Part shown: in pieces, positions 27,388 to 36,859 of the stretch
How the letters are laid out: the number at the start of each line of letters is the position of its first letter
How positions within the stretch are numbered: the first letter of the stretch is position 1
Assembly: GCA_020426505.1 (NCBI GenBank)
Contig: JAGQPX010000134.1
Coordinates: 1-64,000 of the forward strand
Source: Planctomycetaceae bacterium
GTDB taxonomy: Bacteria; Planctomycetota; Planctomycetia; Planctomycetales; Planctomycetaceae
DNA length: 64,000 nucleotides
Direction of reading: 5' to 3'
Program-made: the position numbers and the translations under genes
Notes under the pieces: generated by a model
What the model saw: the letters and a program-made list of their open reading frames with translations, nothing else
Told to the model about the DNA's origin: nothing
The model's database searches: none

Positions 27388-28857
27388 TTGAAACCGGAAC
27401 TGGCCAAGGACGGCCGCCTCTGCCTCAAGGCGAAAGCAGGCCCCACGACGACCCGATTGTCCGACCAGGATGCAACCCACCCGTGGCCGGATACCTTGTT
27501 CCCGTTGCCGTTGACGTACTTCGAGAACTACATGTTGGTCGATGACCGGCCGACACATCCGATGTCGATCTTCGTCGACATCCGGCTTTCCGGTGATCTC
27601 AAGCGTGACGCATTCGAGCAGGCCTATCAGAAGTCGCTGGATAGGCATCCGCTTTTGCAATGTGTCGTTCGGAAGATCAGACGACGCTGGCACTGGACTC
27701 CGGCATGTCATCTGATCAAACCGGTGAAATGGGCCTCGGATAGCAATGCTCGACCGGCTGAGGGACAAAGCCACATCGACCTGCAGTTAGAAACCGGTCT
27801 GAGAACCTGGGTGGAACATCAACCCGATCAGTCGCGGGTTGGCTTCCAGTTTCATCATGCTGCTACTGATGGTCTGGGAGCGGTTAAGTTTATCGGCGAC
27901 CTGCTGGCCATCTACGGTCAATTGACGACACCCGAGGGCGAGGAATCACCTGAGCTGCTGCCCGTCACCTTCGGGAAACTGCGAGACCGTGGACAACTCT
28001 GGACCGAGGGACAGTCCCGCATCGCAAGCATGCGGCGAGTGCTCGAATGCACGTGGGAGTTCGTCACTCAGGTTCCCAAACCGCTTGCTACTCCGCCCCG
28101 CGCTCGTTTGCATGAGGCAAGCGAACCGTCCATGCCCAATATGGCATCGCGAAAGGTCGACAAGGAAACGACCAAGGCCATCAAACGTGAAGCAGCCAAA
28201 CGACTGGTCTCAGCGAATGACCTCTATTCGCTGGTGTTGTTCCAGACGATGCGGCGATGGAACCAACTGCATGATATCGATGGACGACCATCGACCATGA
28301 GAGTCGGCGTCCCGGTGACGCTGAGGACGCCGCACCACGAGGACTCGCCTGCAGCGAACATCCTCAGCTACATGGCGCTGACGTCGTTCGCGGATGATGA
28401 TCCGGATCAGCTGCTCAAGCGGATCAGTCGGCGAGCTGCACAGACTGTCGGCGGAGTCGACGGGCCGGTCTTCACGCTCGGCGTAGGTGGTGTGATGACC
28501 CACTTGCCCTGGTTTGGTCGCTATTGCAGCAACCATCCGAATTACTGTTTCACGACCGCAGTCCTCACCAACATTGGCGAGGTCCGACGTGCCGTGGGGA
28601 ATCGTTTCCCACTCAGGAAAGGTCATTGTGTTGCGGGCAGCGTCACGCTCGAAGCCCTGCTGGGGACGGCTCCCGTTCGACCGCAGACAGCTGTCGCCAT
28701 CGCATTGGGGACGTACGGCGGACACCTGTTCATCAACGCTAACTGCGATCCGTACACCTTCTCGAACAAGGATGCGCGCGCATTCCTCGATCTCTACATC
28801 GAGACCCTTGAGCAGTTGGTTGATGAGTCCCAACAGGTCGTCAAGAAGTCTGCGTGA
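27388..28857 (+). CDS. Condensation-domain / WS-DGAT-fold acyltransferase-like protein
   Basis: A 489-residue protein of the condensation-domain superfamily (chloramphenicol acetyltransferase fold). The catalytic-type HHAATDGLG motif (HHxxxDG) lies near residue 155 and is preceded by FPLPLTYFENYMLVDDRP and LDRHPLLQCVV, typical of the N-terminal lobe. The C lobe has MRVGVPVTLRT and NEAN-like TNIGEVRRAVG. No carrier protein or adenylation domain is nearby, so it is a stand-alone acyltransferase, perhaps in lipid or ester formation. The start is a TTG at 27388 with AGGGG eight bases upstream; an internal ATG 49 codons in would lose the conserved N terminus. Confidence 0.8.
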   Translation: MKPELAKDGRLCLKAKAGPTTTRLSDQDATHPWPDTLFPLPLTYFENYMLVDDRPTHPMSIFVDIRLSGDLKRDAFEQAYQKSLDRHPLLQCVVRKIRRRWHWTPACHLIKPVKWASDSNARPAEGQSHIDLQLETGLRTWVEHQPDQSRVGFQFHHAATDGLGAVKFIGDLLAIYGQLTTPEGEESPELLPVTFGKLRDRGQLWTEGQSRIASMRRVLECTWEFVTQVPKPLATPPRARLHEASEPSMPNMASRKVDKETTKAIKREAAKRLVSANDLYSLVLFQTMRRWNQLHDIDGRPSTMRVGVPVTLRTPHHEDSPAANILSYMALTSFADDDPDQLLKRISRRAAQTVGGVDGPVFTLGVGGVMTHLPWFGRYCSNHPNYCFTTAVLTNIGEVRRAVGNRFPLRKGHCVAGSVTLEALLGTAPVRPQTAVAIALGTYGGHLFINANCDPYTFSNKDARAFLDLYIETLEQLVDESQQVVKKSA

Positions 28858-29019
28858 ATCGCTTCGGTTGTTTCACGACGTCCCGCGTCTCTCCAATGGC
28901 CGTTGTCACGACCCGGTTGCTGCGTTGGCCGTAAACCAATTGATCGCATTGCAAATCTGATCGGCTTCGTTCAATCTGTAGCGAATGTTGGTCTGCCAAT
29001 CACCAATCGGAGGTGAGAG

Positions 29020-30099
29020 ATGCGATGTGTTCTGGGGACGCTCCTTGGAGTTGTGTGCATGACGTCGTCACTTGATGCGAAGTCGGTGCTGTTGGTCTCG
29101 GTCTCCGGCGAGGATCGAGTGGCTCAGTTTGCCATCGACGAGACGTCCGGGGAACTCACTCCGATTGAGGGTTTTACGGTGAACGGTGCTGCGGGGCCGA
29201 TGGCGATCTCGCCGGATGGACGGACGCTGTATGTGTCGCTGCGGTCAACTCATCGGGTGGCGAGCTATCGCATCGAACCGCATACGTTCACGCCGTTGAA
29301 CGAGATTGACGTCGGTGGCAGCGGAACATTCTTGGCGACAGACCGGACTGGCCGGTTTCTGTTCTCGGCCTACTATGGTGACGGACGTGTTGCCGTGCAT
29401 GAGATTAAAGAGGATGGGTCATTGGGTGATCAGGTCCAGTCAATCGGCACAGCGAAGAACGCTCACTGCATCGTGATCGATCGGTCGAACCGGTTTGTGT
29501 TCGTTCCACACACGGGGCCTGAGGCGATCTACCAATTTGTGTTCGATGTGGGCAGCGGACGGTTGACGCAGAATCCAGCCGGAAACGTCGACACGTCCGA
29601 AGCTGGCACCAAGCATGAACCGAGACACCTTTGGTTCCATCCGACGGAAGACTTCGCGTACGTCAGTATGGAGGCAGGCAGCGAGATCGGGGCGTTTGGA
29701 TTCGATTCGGAGGAAGGGACACTCACGCCGTTGTCGGAAAATGTGAGTACGTTGCCAATGGGATTTGGTGAGAACAACTCGACCGCAGACGTGGAAGTCA
29801 CCCCCGATGGCCGATACGCGTTCGTCTCGAATCGCGGTCACGATAGTCTGGCGGGGTTTGAGATCGATCAGAAGTCGGGAAGGACGCGGAGTCTTAATCC
29901 GCCGACAACTCCGACAGCGCAGACGCCCCGATCGTTCAACATTCATCCCAACGGCCAATGGGTCTACGCGGCCGGTCAGGGGTCGGGGGAACTGATCGCC
30001 TATCGTTTGAACGACGATGGCGGACTTGCCCCGTTGCAAACGCTGACTGTCGGAAAGAGTCCAGCGTGGGTGCAAGTCGTGCCGTTGCCCGCAGAGTGA
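29020..30099 (+). CDS. Secreted lactonase-type beta-propeller (6-phosphogluconolactonase-like)
   Basis: A 359-residue seven-bladed propeller of the lactonase family. Residues about 1-20 form a signal peptide. Repeated blade motifs are AISPDGRTLYVSLRSTHRVASYRIE, EVTPDGRYAFVSNRGHDSLAGFEID and FNIHPNGQWVYAAGQGSGELIAYRL, and the domain ends LTVGKSPAWVQVV. A strong GGAGGTG lies five bases before the ATG. The family includes the cytoplasmic Pgl of some bacteria, but an exported copy here argues for another lactone or for a structural role. It converges with the TPR lipoprotein gene, 10 bases between stops. Confidence 0.88.
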   Translation: MRCVLGTLLGVVCMTSSLDAKSVLLVSVSGEDRVAQFAIDETSGELTPIEGFTVNGAAGPMAISPDGRTLYVSLRSTHRVASYRIEPHTFTPLNEIDVGGSGTFLATDRTGRFLFSAYYGDGRVAVHEIKEDGSLGDQVQSIGTAKNAHCIVIDRSNRFVFVPHTGPEAIYQFVFDVGSGRLTQNPAGNVDTSEAGTKHEPRHLWFHPTEDFAYVSMEAGSEIGAFGFDSEEGTLTPLSENVSTLPMGFGENNSTADVEVTPDGRYAFVSNRGHDSLAGFEIDQKSGRTRSLNPPTTPTAQTPRSFNIHPNGQWVYAAGQGSGELIAYRLNDDGGLAPLQTLTVGKSPAWVQVVPLPAE

Positions 30100-30109
30100 G
30101 AGTCAGCGA

Positions 30110-32668
30110 TCAACGTTCGCCGGGAACGATAACCGGGAGCGTGTTGACCGATGATGTCGCCGGTGAAGTGAATGTCGATTGATGAGAAGATCGACTTGGT
30201 TGGTAGCCGACATTCGTTGCCGGTTGGTATTGCTCAGGGATGACAATCCCTTGCGTTGATGATGACTGTATCTGCTGGCCGGGTGAAACAGCTTGGGGTG
30301 AACCGTACTGTTCAATCTGGTTGGTCTGTGCCGCTGGCGCAGCGAATTGAGGCGGTGACAATTGCGGAACAGGGCTGTTTGCCTGCGGGCTGTTGTAGTG
30401 TGACAGTTCCTCAGTCTGAGGAGCGTGATAGTTTTGTGAAGGGAGAGTCGCGACTCCTGACGGCGGCGTCTGAATGGGTTGCCCGTACGTTTGATTGATC
30501 AGCTGACTGAGCTGCTGATTGCTCTGCTCACGAATGTTCTCATAGGCCTGAGTGTACGACGTCGCCATCGGACCTTGATACTCGGACTGCTGGTATTGCT
30601 GAAACGCAGCCGATGTGGGTGCACCGTATTGTGTCGGGGCGTTGACAGGAGCTGCGACCGGTGGCAGTTGATGGCCGAGGTAGTTTGGACCCGGCGTCAG
30701 ATTCGTTGCCTGAGGTGGAGCGAAGGCGGGGGGGAGGTCTGCGGGGTTCCGGTCTGTTGGCAGTTGACGTTGAGGAGGCGGATACTGAGCCCCATTCCAC
30801 ATTGACCCCGATCCTGGCACAGCTCGTTGAGTTTGTTGAACGTAAGGAAAGAGTTGCTCAGGACCGGCTCCCAGTCCCATGATGGCCGCTTGTCGTCGGG
30901 CTTGCTGATACGGGTCGTTCGGATCGACCGTTGCTGACGGGACCAATGGCCACTGACTACCGGGAGTCTGAGGCATCACCGGGGTCGTGACTTGAGGTGA
31001 GGTCGTCTCCGTATGCATCGGAGGAGCGCCAAACGGATTCGATGTATCAGCGAGGAGATTGATCGAGGGTTGCACTCCCTGCTGCTGTTGATGGTGTGCG
31101 TGTTCCACCGGTTGCTGACTGTAACCATCTTGTCCATTCGGGAGAGGTGCCGCAGACCCTTGCGTGAAGCCCGACGCCAGTCGAACGCCAGTGTTGTTCG
31201 CGGGCGGGTTCATCGACGGATAGGTTGTCGATGGTTGACGTGTCATCGAACCAGGAGCATACGATGGGTCTCGTCGTGGGGTGCCGTAGGTGATGACTGT
31301 CGGCTCTCCCTGCTGTTGAGCCGGTTGCGATTCGGTCGACTGCATCGAACTGGTCGGGTCGCCTTGTGCCATCGTGTGCGATTGGATCGGCTGATTGTTC
31401 GCCATCGGCGGCATGCTGGCCAAACCGTTCTGCGTCACCATCGGGTAGCCATTCTGTGGCTGTACTGCGGACGGCAAGTTCTGCGAAGCATATTGCTGCG
31501 AGATTACGCCCGAGGTGATTTGTGTCGGTGAAAATGAGGTGTTTGGCAACGCTTGCGCCGTCGAATCGTACGGGCCGCTGCGGTTCGGTCCGAGTGTGAT
31601 GGGGCCTTCGGTCGATGGCCGACGATCGCTTTGGTCAATCTTGGCGAGTGCGTCGTTTAAATAGGCGTCGGGAATCCGCGGTTGCGCCTGCGGTCGGCTC
31701 AATTGCACGTTCAGTTGATCTTGGAATGGATCCACACCGGCCATTTGCGGCACGAAACCTTGTTGTGGATTCGGGCGGTTTTGCACGAAGGGAGGGGTGG
31801 GACGTTGTTGAGTGGCAGCGGTCCGGACGGCTTGTTGCTGCGCGCGGGCCTGCTCTGCCAGTTCACGCTGACGTCGACCCTCTTCCATCGCTTCGAGAAT
31901 CCTTCGGGTTTCCTCGCTTGCGTCTTCGAGGTTGCCATGAGAGACGTCAGATGGCGTGGTTGCCTGGTGACTTGTCTGGACGATCGGCGGCATCGCGTCA
32001 CCCACTGAGGCGGGCGTACCCGGATTCTGTGCCAGTGCGGTGACTTGATTCATAAAGTCCCTCGCGGTTGCCTCGTCGCCGATTTGGCGAAACATCGAGA
32101 GGGCATCTGTTTCGCGACCAGTCGTGCCGTAGAGCATGCCTAGGTTAGCGATGGCGTTCTTGTACTGGGGATCGACTTGTCGTGCCTGAAGCAGGGTGCG
32201 TTCACTATCGTCGTAGCGACCTTGGAGCCAGTACGAGTAACCAAGATCGCTCAGGATCGCGGCGTCTCGTGGGTCCTGCAGGATGGCAAGGCGGTAGTAT
32301 CGTTCTGCACTTTCGTATTCGCCAAGCTTGTCACACAACACGCCCATGCGGTGATTAGCTTTGCCGTGTTGCGGTTGTTCCTTGAGAACACTCTCGAAAT
32401 GGGATCGTGCCTGTGCGTAGCGACCGAGATTGAGTTCGGCTTCACCCAGCTGAAGATGTTCATCCACGGAGCTGACCGAAGCGCGGGAGTTGTGTGAGAT
32501 CTGGTTTGTGGGTGGCGGGAGCTTCGCCTCGCTGATCGGGTTGTCGGATGCGGTGCTCGCGAGGCTCTTTGCGCCATCGTGCCCCAACCATCCCAAAAGA
32601 GGCGTCGATGACTGGCAGCCAACGCCGGTGGTGACAAGGAGAGCCGCTGTGAGAAGTTGCAATTTCAT
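30110..32668 (-). CDS. TPR lipoprotein with long Gln/Pro-rich tail
   Basis: An 852-residue lipoprotein. The lipobox VGCQS follows a short signal peptide (MKLQLLTAALLVTTG). Residues about 65-205 hold tetratricopeptide repeats (AELNLGRYAQARSHFESVLKEQP, GEYESAERYYRLAILQDPRDA, GRYDDSERTLLQARQVDP). From about residue 240 on the chain is low-complexity, rich in Gln, Pro, Ser, Tyr and Thr, with no fold I recognise. ATG 32668 is supported by AGGTGG eight bases upstream; an open frame further upstream shadows another gene. Likely an envelope assembly or secretion-linked scaffold because the CpaC-like secretin is close by. Confidence 0.82.
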   Translation of the reverse strand: MKLQLLTAALLVTTGVGCQSSTPLLGWLGHDGAKSLASTASDNPISEAKLPPPTNQISHNSRASVSSVDEHLQLGEAELNLGRYAQARSHFESVLKEQPQHGKANHRMGVLCDKLGEYESAERYYRLAILQDPRDAAILSDLGYSYWLQGRYDDSERTLLQARQVDPQYKNAIANLGMLYGTTGRETDALSMFRQIGDEATARDFMNQVTALAQNPGTPASVGDAMPPIVQTSHQATTPSDVSHGNLEDASEETRRILEAMEEGRRQRELAEQARAQQQAVRTAATQQRPTPPFVQNRPNPQQGFVPQMAGVDPFQDQLNVQLSRPQAQPRIPDAYLNDALAKIDQSDRRPSTEGPITLGPNRSGPYDSTAQALPNTSFSPTQITSGVISQQYASQNLPSAVQPQNGYPMVTQNGLASMPPMANNQPIQSHTMAQGDPTSSMQSTESQPAQQQGEPTVITYGTPRRDPSYAPGSMTRQPSTTYPSMNPPANNTGVRLASGFTQGSAAPLPNGQDGYSQQPVEHAHHQQQQGVQPSINLLADTSNPFGAPPMHTETTSPQVTTPVMPQTPGSQWPLVPSATVDPNDPYQQARRQAAIMGLGAGPEQLFPYVQQTQRAVPGSGSMWNGAQYPPPQRQLPTDRNPADLPPAFAPPQATNLTPGPNYLGHQLPPVAAPVNAPTQYGAPTSAAFQQYQQSEYQGPMATSYTQAYENIREQSNQQLSQLINQTYGQPIQTPPSGVATLPSQNYHAPQTEELSHYNSPQANSPVPQLSPPQFAAPAAQTNQIEQYGSPQAVSPGQQIQSSSTQGIVIPEQYQPATNVGYQPSRSSHQSTFTSPATSSVNTLPVIVPGER

Positions 32669-32884
32669 AAGGCAGCCCACCTGGGTGGAAGGCGAGGTTC
32701 TCGTTGAGTTGACCAGAAGGTCGCTCAAACGAGTTGAATCGGAGGGATCAACCGGGACTCTCAGAAGCGAGATTTCCCAAGATAGGGCTGGGAAGTCTAC
32801 GAAGGCATAACATCTGAGTCGAGTGCAACTTTCGGCATGATCCTGCCGTTCATGCGCGGATCGGCGGAATCTGCGCAAGAGAAA

Positions 32885-32913
32885 ACAGGCACCGCCTCGA
32901 GTGCGGTGCCTGT
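32885..32913 (-). terminator. Intrinsic terminator after the Cys-rich lipoprotein gene
   Basis: A perfect 11-bp inverted repeat, ACAGGCACCGC (32885-32895) and GCGGTGCCTGT (32903-32913), has a 7-base loop. Read on the minus strand it is followed by TTTTC. It lies 48 bases past the stop of the lipoprotein gene, so it ends that transcript before the TPR gene. Confidence 0.85.
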
Positions 32914-32960
32914 CGTTCAAGTCGAGAAGCTGAAAACCTCGGCAGGGAATCAAGTTATGG

Positions 32961-33698
32961 CTAGAATCCACCCCCGCCGAATCCGCCGCCAAACCCGCCT
33001 CCGAATCCTCCTCCAAATCCGCCACCGAATCCACCTTGGCCATTTTGGAGAAGGTAGCGGTAATAGGTGGGCTCGGCCTGAATCGCGTTGAAGCCGGGGC
33101 TGTAGGGTGTCGCGATGATCGTGCGACGATCTGCATCAGGCGTGCCGAACTCGGTCAGGATCTGTGCGACAAGGTTACGGCGGACGAGATCCAACTCTGT
33201 GTCAGAGTTGTTCGTGCTTCGCTCGATGAGCACTGGGAAAGGTGCCGACTTCATACGGACAGCAATCTCCAGGATCTTGTCTTTCCCGTCCGGTGTTAAC
33301 TCCGCCGTCTGGCCGACGAAATCGTGCCGATGGAAGATGAAGTCAGCAGCTTCTGCATTGGTCTCCATCGCTTGATAGTGAGCACGTACGGTGCTTCCCA
33401 GCGGCAAGACTTCGGGAATCGCATTGGAGCGACGATGGAATGCCCCGGTCAGCCAGCTGCAAGGACCGCATCCCGCGCATCCACAAGGTTCACACCCTCC
33501 ACATGTTTCACACCCGCCGGCGACATCGCACGATGGCCCACAAGGAGCTTCGCAAGAAGGCCCGCAGGGAGCCTCACAGGCGGTACCGCAGGCATCGTTG
33601 CAGGTACGTCGGCCGCCGAGGTGGCAGCACCCGACAGTCGTGGAGACGACGGCCATCGCGAGCACGCCGGCAGGAATCATTCGCAATTTGCTGGACAT
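32961..33698 (-). CDS. Cys-rich, Gly-tailed lipoprotein
   Basis: A 245-residue lipoprotein. The lipobox-like VGCCH follows an N-terminal hydrophobic stretch; residues 30-85 are Cys-rich with repeated CGPSCEAP units, which could bind metal or form many disulfides. A middle region (about 110-215) with ELTPDGKDKILEIAVRM and FPVLIERS resembles the OmpA-like envelope domains common in planctomycetes. The last 27 residues are nearly all Gly and Phe (GGFGGG repeats). A strong AGGGGA lies six bases before ATG 33698. It lies between the secretin and TPR lipoprotein genes on the same strand. Function unknown. Confidence 0.8.
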   Translation of the reverse strand: MSSKLRMIPAGVLAMAVVSTTVGCCHLGGRRTCNDACGTACEAPCGPSCEAPCGPSCDVAGGCETCGGCEPCGCAGCGPCSWLTGAFHRRSNAIPEVLPLGSTVRAHYQAMETNAEAADFIFHRHDFVGQTAELTPDGKDKILEIAVRMKSAPFPVLIERSTNNSDTELDLVRRNLVAQILTEFGTPDADRRTIIATPYSPGFNAIQAEPTYYRYLLQNGQGGFGGGFGGGFGGGFGGGFGGGGF

Positions 33699-33764
33699 TT
33701 GCTGTCCCCTATCTTTTGTTGAATCGGCCTTGCGAGGAAGAACCGATGTCTTCGTTGTTGTTGG

Positions 33765-33789
33765 CCGCAGACCCCTACGATGTCTGCGG
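33765..33789. terminator. Hairpin in the secretin-lipoprotein gap
   Basis: A perfect 8-bp stem CCGCAGAC / GTCTGCGG with a 9-base loop. A second short stem (CCCGGA / TCCGGG) lies just to its right, at about 33808-33825. Neither is followed by a clear T-run on either strand, so they may stabilise or process the message rather than end it. Confidence 0.45.
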
Positions 33790-33847
33790 TCCTGGGTCCT
33801 TGCCCGGATGCGGGTCCGGGTTTGTCGCTACAGTAATCGCCTGTGAA

Positions 33848-35728
33848 TTAACGGCTGAACAGTCCCTTCTTGCCGGTTGGCTGACGTCCACTGGTTTGCT
33901 GGATCGATCCCCGCGGCTGACCATTCGCGCCCATCACTGGAGCGGGTTGCATCTGGGGATTCGGTTGCATCTGCGGAGCCGGGTAGGAGTTGATTTGCCC
34001 CCCATCCATCATCGGCTGACCGTAGTCCTGCATCACAGCACCACCCTGGTTGTAGTCCGGATTGTGGAAGCCGAACCCGACATTCTCACCGTAGCCGTTA
34101 CCATTGCCATAAGGCAGCAGGCGATAGTGGCTGAGGTCTGGATTGCCTTCGGTACGATTCAGCTTGTAGAAGTCGAAGTCGTCGGGGTGCGTGACGTAGA
34201 AGCCGGGCAGCGGTGGAACTTCTTCGGCATCCATCGGTCGCACGATCTCAGGCGTCACGACGATCAGCATTTCCGTCTCGTCCTCGGTTGCCCGCTTTGT
34301 ATTGAACAGGAAGGAACCAACGACGGGGATTTCACCCAGTAGTGGGATCCGAGAGACTTCAGCCTGTTGTTGACGTGAGAACAATCCACCCAGCACGATC
34401 GTCTGGCCTTCTCGCAACTCGACGACGGTCTGGACACGGCGGACATCGACGCCCGGCACTCCTCCCACAGCGTTACCACCGTTGATTGCAGAGAGTTCGG
34501 GAATGATCTGCAGACGAATCAGGTCATCATCAATCACCGTCGGCGTGGCGATGATGGATGTCCCGAAACCTCGGAAAGTGGTTGTCCCCACAAGTACGCC
34601 CCCGGTGCCAACCGTGTTCGGGACGGCAAATTCACCACCGGACAGGAAGCTGGCAGGGTTACCGCTCATCGTCACGACGACCGAGTCTTCGAGAATCTTG
34701 GCATATCCGTTTGAGGCAAGAGCATCGAGGACAACTGAAATCTCACCGTTCTCAAACAGACCCGTCAGAATGGGGGCGGCCCCTAAGGTTTGACCGACCA
34801 CATGTCTGGCGTCGGCGAAGATGACGTTCCAGTCCAGTCCATAACGACGAAGTTGTGAACGACTGAGTTCGGCGATTCGCACGCGAAGCATCACTTGGAA
34901 TTCACCAGGAACCTGTAGCTCGTTCACGATGAGCGATGAAAGGAGGTCGCCACCAGTTATGCCCCCATAGCCACCGCCGAACCCGCCGATTCCACCGGCC
35001 CCTCTTCCGCCGGTGTTTTCAACGGCGGGAGTTCCTCGCACGCCACCATAACCACCGCCGTAAATGTCTCCCTCTTGTGTGAGGACTTCACCGCGAACGA
35101 CCTGCATGATCCGGGCCGCTTCTTCGGGATCCTTCGCTTGTCCGCGAACGATAATCTTTTGCGACATTGGAATCAGATAGACCTTGCTATTCGGATACAG
35201 CAGGGCCAGCTTGCGCTCAATCTTGCCGTAGTCGAGACGTCGTTGCTCTTCGAGCGACGGATCGGGAATCACGGTTGCGAGGTACAGCAGAGGTGTTTCA
35301 CTATCCTCGAACCAGAACGTCAGGTCCGTCGTGCCGAGGTTGAGTCCGATCAGAGAGAACTCGGTCTCACTGAATTGGATGATTTCCACAACCGACGGAT
35401 CTGCGATGTGAATACGCCGGACGCGCTCGGTCGTCGTGATCAATTGACTGCGGTGCTGGATAAGCTCCAGTTCCTGCTCACCTTTCGGCACCACGTTGAT
35501 GCGAGAATCATGTGCCGAAAATGTGCTCGGCAGCTGGTATTGCACCGTTTGTGCGCCCGACAAGGGCACTCCGGGAGCAGCTGCGACGGTCATGGGCGCC
35601 GCATAGGTGGCCGGTGGGGCCAGCTGTGGTCCCGTGGCATTCGATTGTGCGTAGGTCGCCTGGACGGACGTTCCAGATAAGACCAAAAGGCTGCACCACG
35701 CGACCTTCGTCAAGTGGCGTGCATTCAT
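33848..35728 (-). CDS. CpaC/RcpA-like secretin (type II/Tad secretion outer-membrane pore)
   Basis: A 626-residue secretin. After a signal peptide (MNARHLTKVAWCSLLVLSG...AQS), residues about 70-160 form the pilus-type N-terminal domain (SQLITTTERVRRIHIADPSVVEIIQ) and BON-like part (SQKIIVRGQAKDPEEAARIM). A Gly-rich insert (IYGGGYGGVRGTPAVENTGGRGAGG) precedes the secretin core, with the motif VELREGQTIVLGGLFSR near 445-465 and VGSFLFNTK. The C-terminal tail is Pro/Gln/Tyr-rich. ATG 35728 begins the signal peptide; the frame extends upstream without one. Other Tad genes (cpaA-F) are not in the window. The pore is likely used for pilus or protein export. Confidence 0.88.
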   Translation of the reverse strand: MNARHLTKVAWCSLLVLSGTSVQATYAQSNATGPQLAPPATYAAPMTVAAAPGVPLSGAQTVQYQLPSTFSAHDSRINVVPKGEQELELIQHRSQLITTTERVRRIHIADPSVVEIIQFSETEFSLIGLNLGTTDLTFWFEDSETPLLYLATVIPDPSLEEQRRLDYGKIERKLALLYPNSKVYLIPMSQKIIVRGQAKDPEEAARIMQVVRGEVLTQEGDIYGGGYGGVRGTPAVENTGGRGAGGIGGFGGGYGGITGGDLLSSLIVNELQVPGEFQVMLRVRIAELSRSQLRRYGLDWNVIFADARHVVGQTLGAAPILTGLFENGEISVVLDALASNGYAKILEDSVVVTMSGNPASFLSGGEFAVPNTVGTGGVLVGTTTFRGFGTSIIATPTVIDDDLIRLQIIPELSAINGGNAVGGVPGVDVRRVQTVVELREGQTIVLGGLFSRQQQAEVSRIPLLGEIPVVGSFLFNTKRATEDETEMLIVVTPEIVRPMDAEEVPPLPGFYVTHPDDFDFYKLNRTEGNPDLSHYRLLPYGNGNGYGENVGFGFHNPDYNQGGAVMQDYGQPMMDGGQINSYPAPQMQPNPQMQPAPVMGANGQPRGSIQQTSGRQPTGKKGLFSR

Positions 35729-36299
35729 GGCGGACGAGAATCCCGGCCAAGACAATGCGCGTCCCAGGCCCCATGCGAAATTCGGCGAGCTCAACATCCG
35801 GTGTTGCTCCCAGTCTTCCCTGACAGTCATGCCGCGCAGTGCCCCTCTGAAACGTTGGGTCAAACGTTCAAGTGATGCGGCTTTAGTTCCCCCTCGAAGT
35901 CCGTTGATCCATCAACGGTTCGCTGACCGCGCGTCCTGTCACATTGAGACGAAACAAACTCGCGCTGGTCCTCTGCAATATCGGCGGAGCGGGGAAGCGG
36001 AGTTGAAACCAATTCACCCGCATAATCAGTCTTTCCCGCAACTCGCTGGTCCTCCCGTCCTTACCGATGGGGGTCTAGGGCGACCAGGGGGTCTTTTCCG
36101 GGGAGGACATGTGACGCGTGACATCGCGTTGGGGTAGCCGCTCGGGAATGCAGTACGGTGAACAGCTCGGGCGACCCCGATTTGATAGCGTCGCAACAAC
36201 CGATGTAGTCGCGATTCAAATCACCAATGGTATCTTCAGGTAGCTCTTTTGGACTGTGGCCTCTTCGCGACACCGATGTGAACTCGCAGGTCATGGCAC
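35729..36299. promoter_or_regulatory. Long non-coding gap upstream of the secretin gene
   Basis: About 570 bases without a convincing gene: the open frames here have no recognisable protein features. It should carry the secretin promoter and leader. I could not identify a -35/-10 pair or a stable long hairpin. Confidence 0.4.
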
Positions 36300-36331
36300 A
36301 AAAAAGAGCCCGGCCAGTATTGGTCAGGCTC
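36300..36331 (-). terminator. Intrinsic terminator of the small secreted protein gene
   Basis: On the minus strand an imperfect stem (GAGCCTGACCA with GGCCGGGCTC) around ATACT is followed by six T residues. It lies 57 bases past the stop of the gene at 36389-36859. Confidence 0.8.
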
Positions 36332-36388
36332 GCAACTTATTCCCAACATCTCGCAGCCGAACATTCGTCATTCGGCGGCGACCAATGC

Positions 36389-36859
36389 TCACCAAACGAT
36401 CGTGTGATTGATGCTCGCAGGACCGCCGTATGTCCAGGGGCTTCGGTAGTTGTAGTACGGGTAACGGATGTGCGTGCCCCCTGCATACGCACCTCCGTAG
36501 TTTCCTAATCCTACGAATCGGGGTCCGGCAGATAGCGCCGACGGCACCAGTGAATGTGAAGGAGGCAGATATCCCGAAGCGACGTCCTCATAAGACGGAC
36601 GGGGCATCTCCTTGTACGCAGGTGACGTCGACGGCGCAGCATACTTCATCGAGGGTGTGGATTCGTACGACGGAATCACCTGTGGGATGGCCGGATCGAA
36701 GTCCTGCGAAACGGGGGGCGGAGTTTCAAACGACGAATCCGGGTAAGAGTCTGTTGTTGAGGGTATCGGTGAAGAAAGCGTCGGTTCGCCAGCCTTCGCG
36801 GAGGAACTGACAATGACAAGTCCGACGATCAAGAATGTCGAAGCGACGAAGGCACGCAT
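36389..36859 (-). CDS. Small secreted Pro/Tyr-rich protein
   Basis: A 156-residue exported protein with a signal peptide of about 24 residues (cleavage near AKAGEP). The middle is Pro/Ser/Thr/Tyr-rich and disordered-looking; the C terminus GGTHIRYPYYNYRSPWTYGGPASINHT is aromatic. GAGG lies eight bases before the ATG. A divergent neighbour (37225) has a similar YPYY/YRPYNY tail. No enzyme fold seen; a surface or envelope role is an inference. Confidence 0.75.
   Translation of the reverse strand: MRAFVASTFLIVGLVIVSSSAKAGEPTLSSPIPSTTDSYPDSSFETPPPVSQDFDPAIPQVIPSYESTPSMKYAAPSTSPAYKEMPRPSYEDVASGYLPPSHSLVPSALSAGPRFVGLGNYGGAYAGGTHIRYPYYNYRSPWTYGGPASINHTIVW

Noticed and set aside
35727-36137. Plus-strand open frame of 136 codons in the gap beside the secretin gene
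   Set aside because: Composition and lack of any recognisable motif or ribosome-binding site suggest a shadow frame. The secretin gene start also overlaps it.
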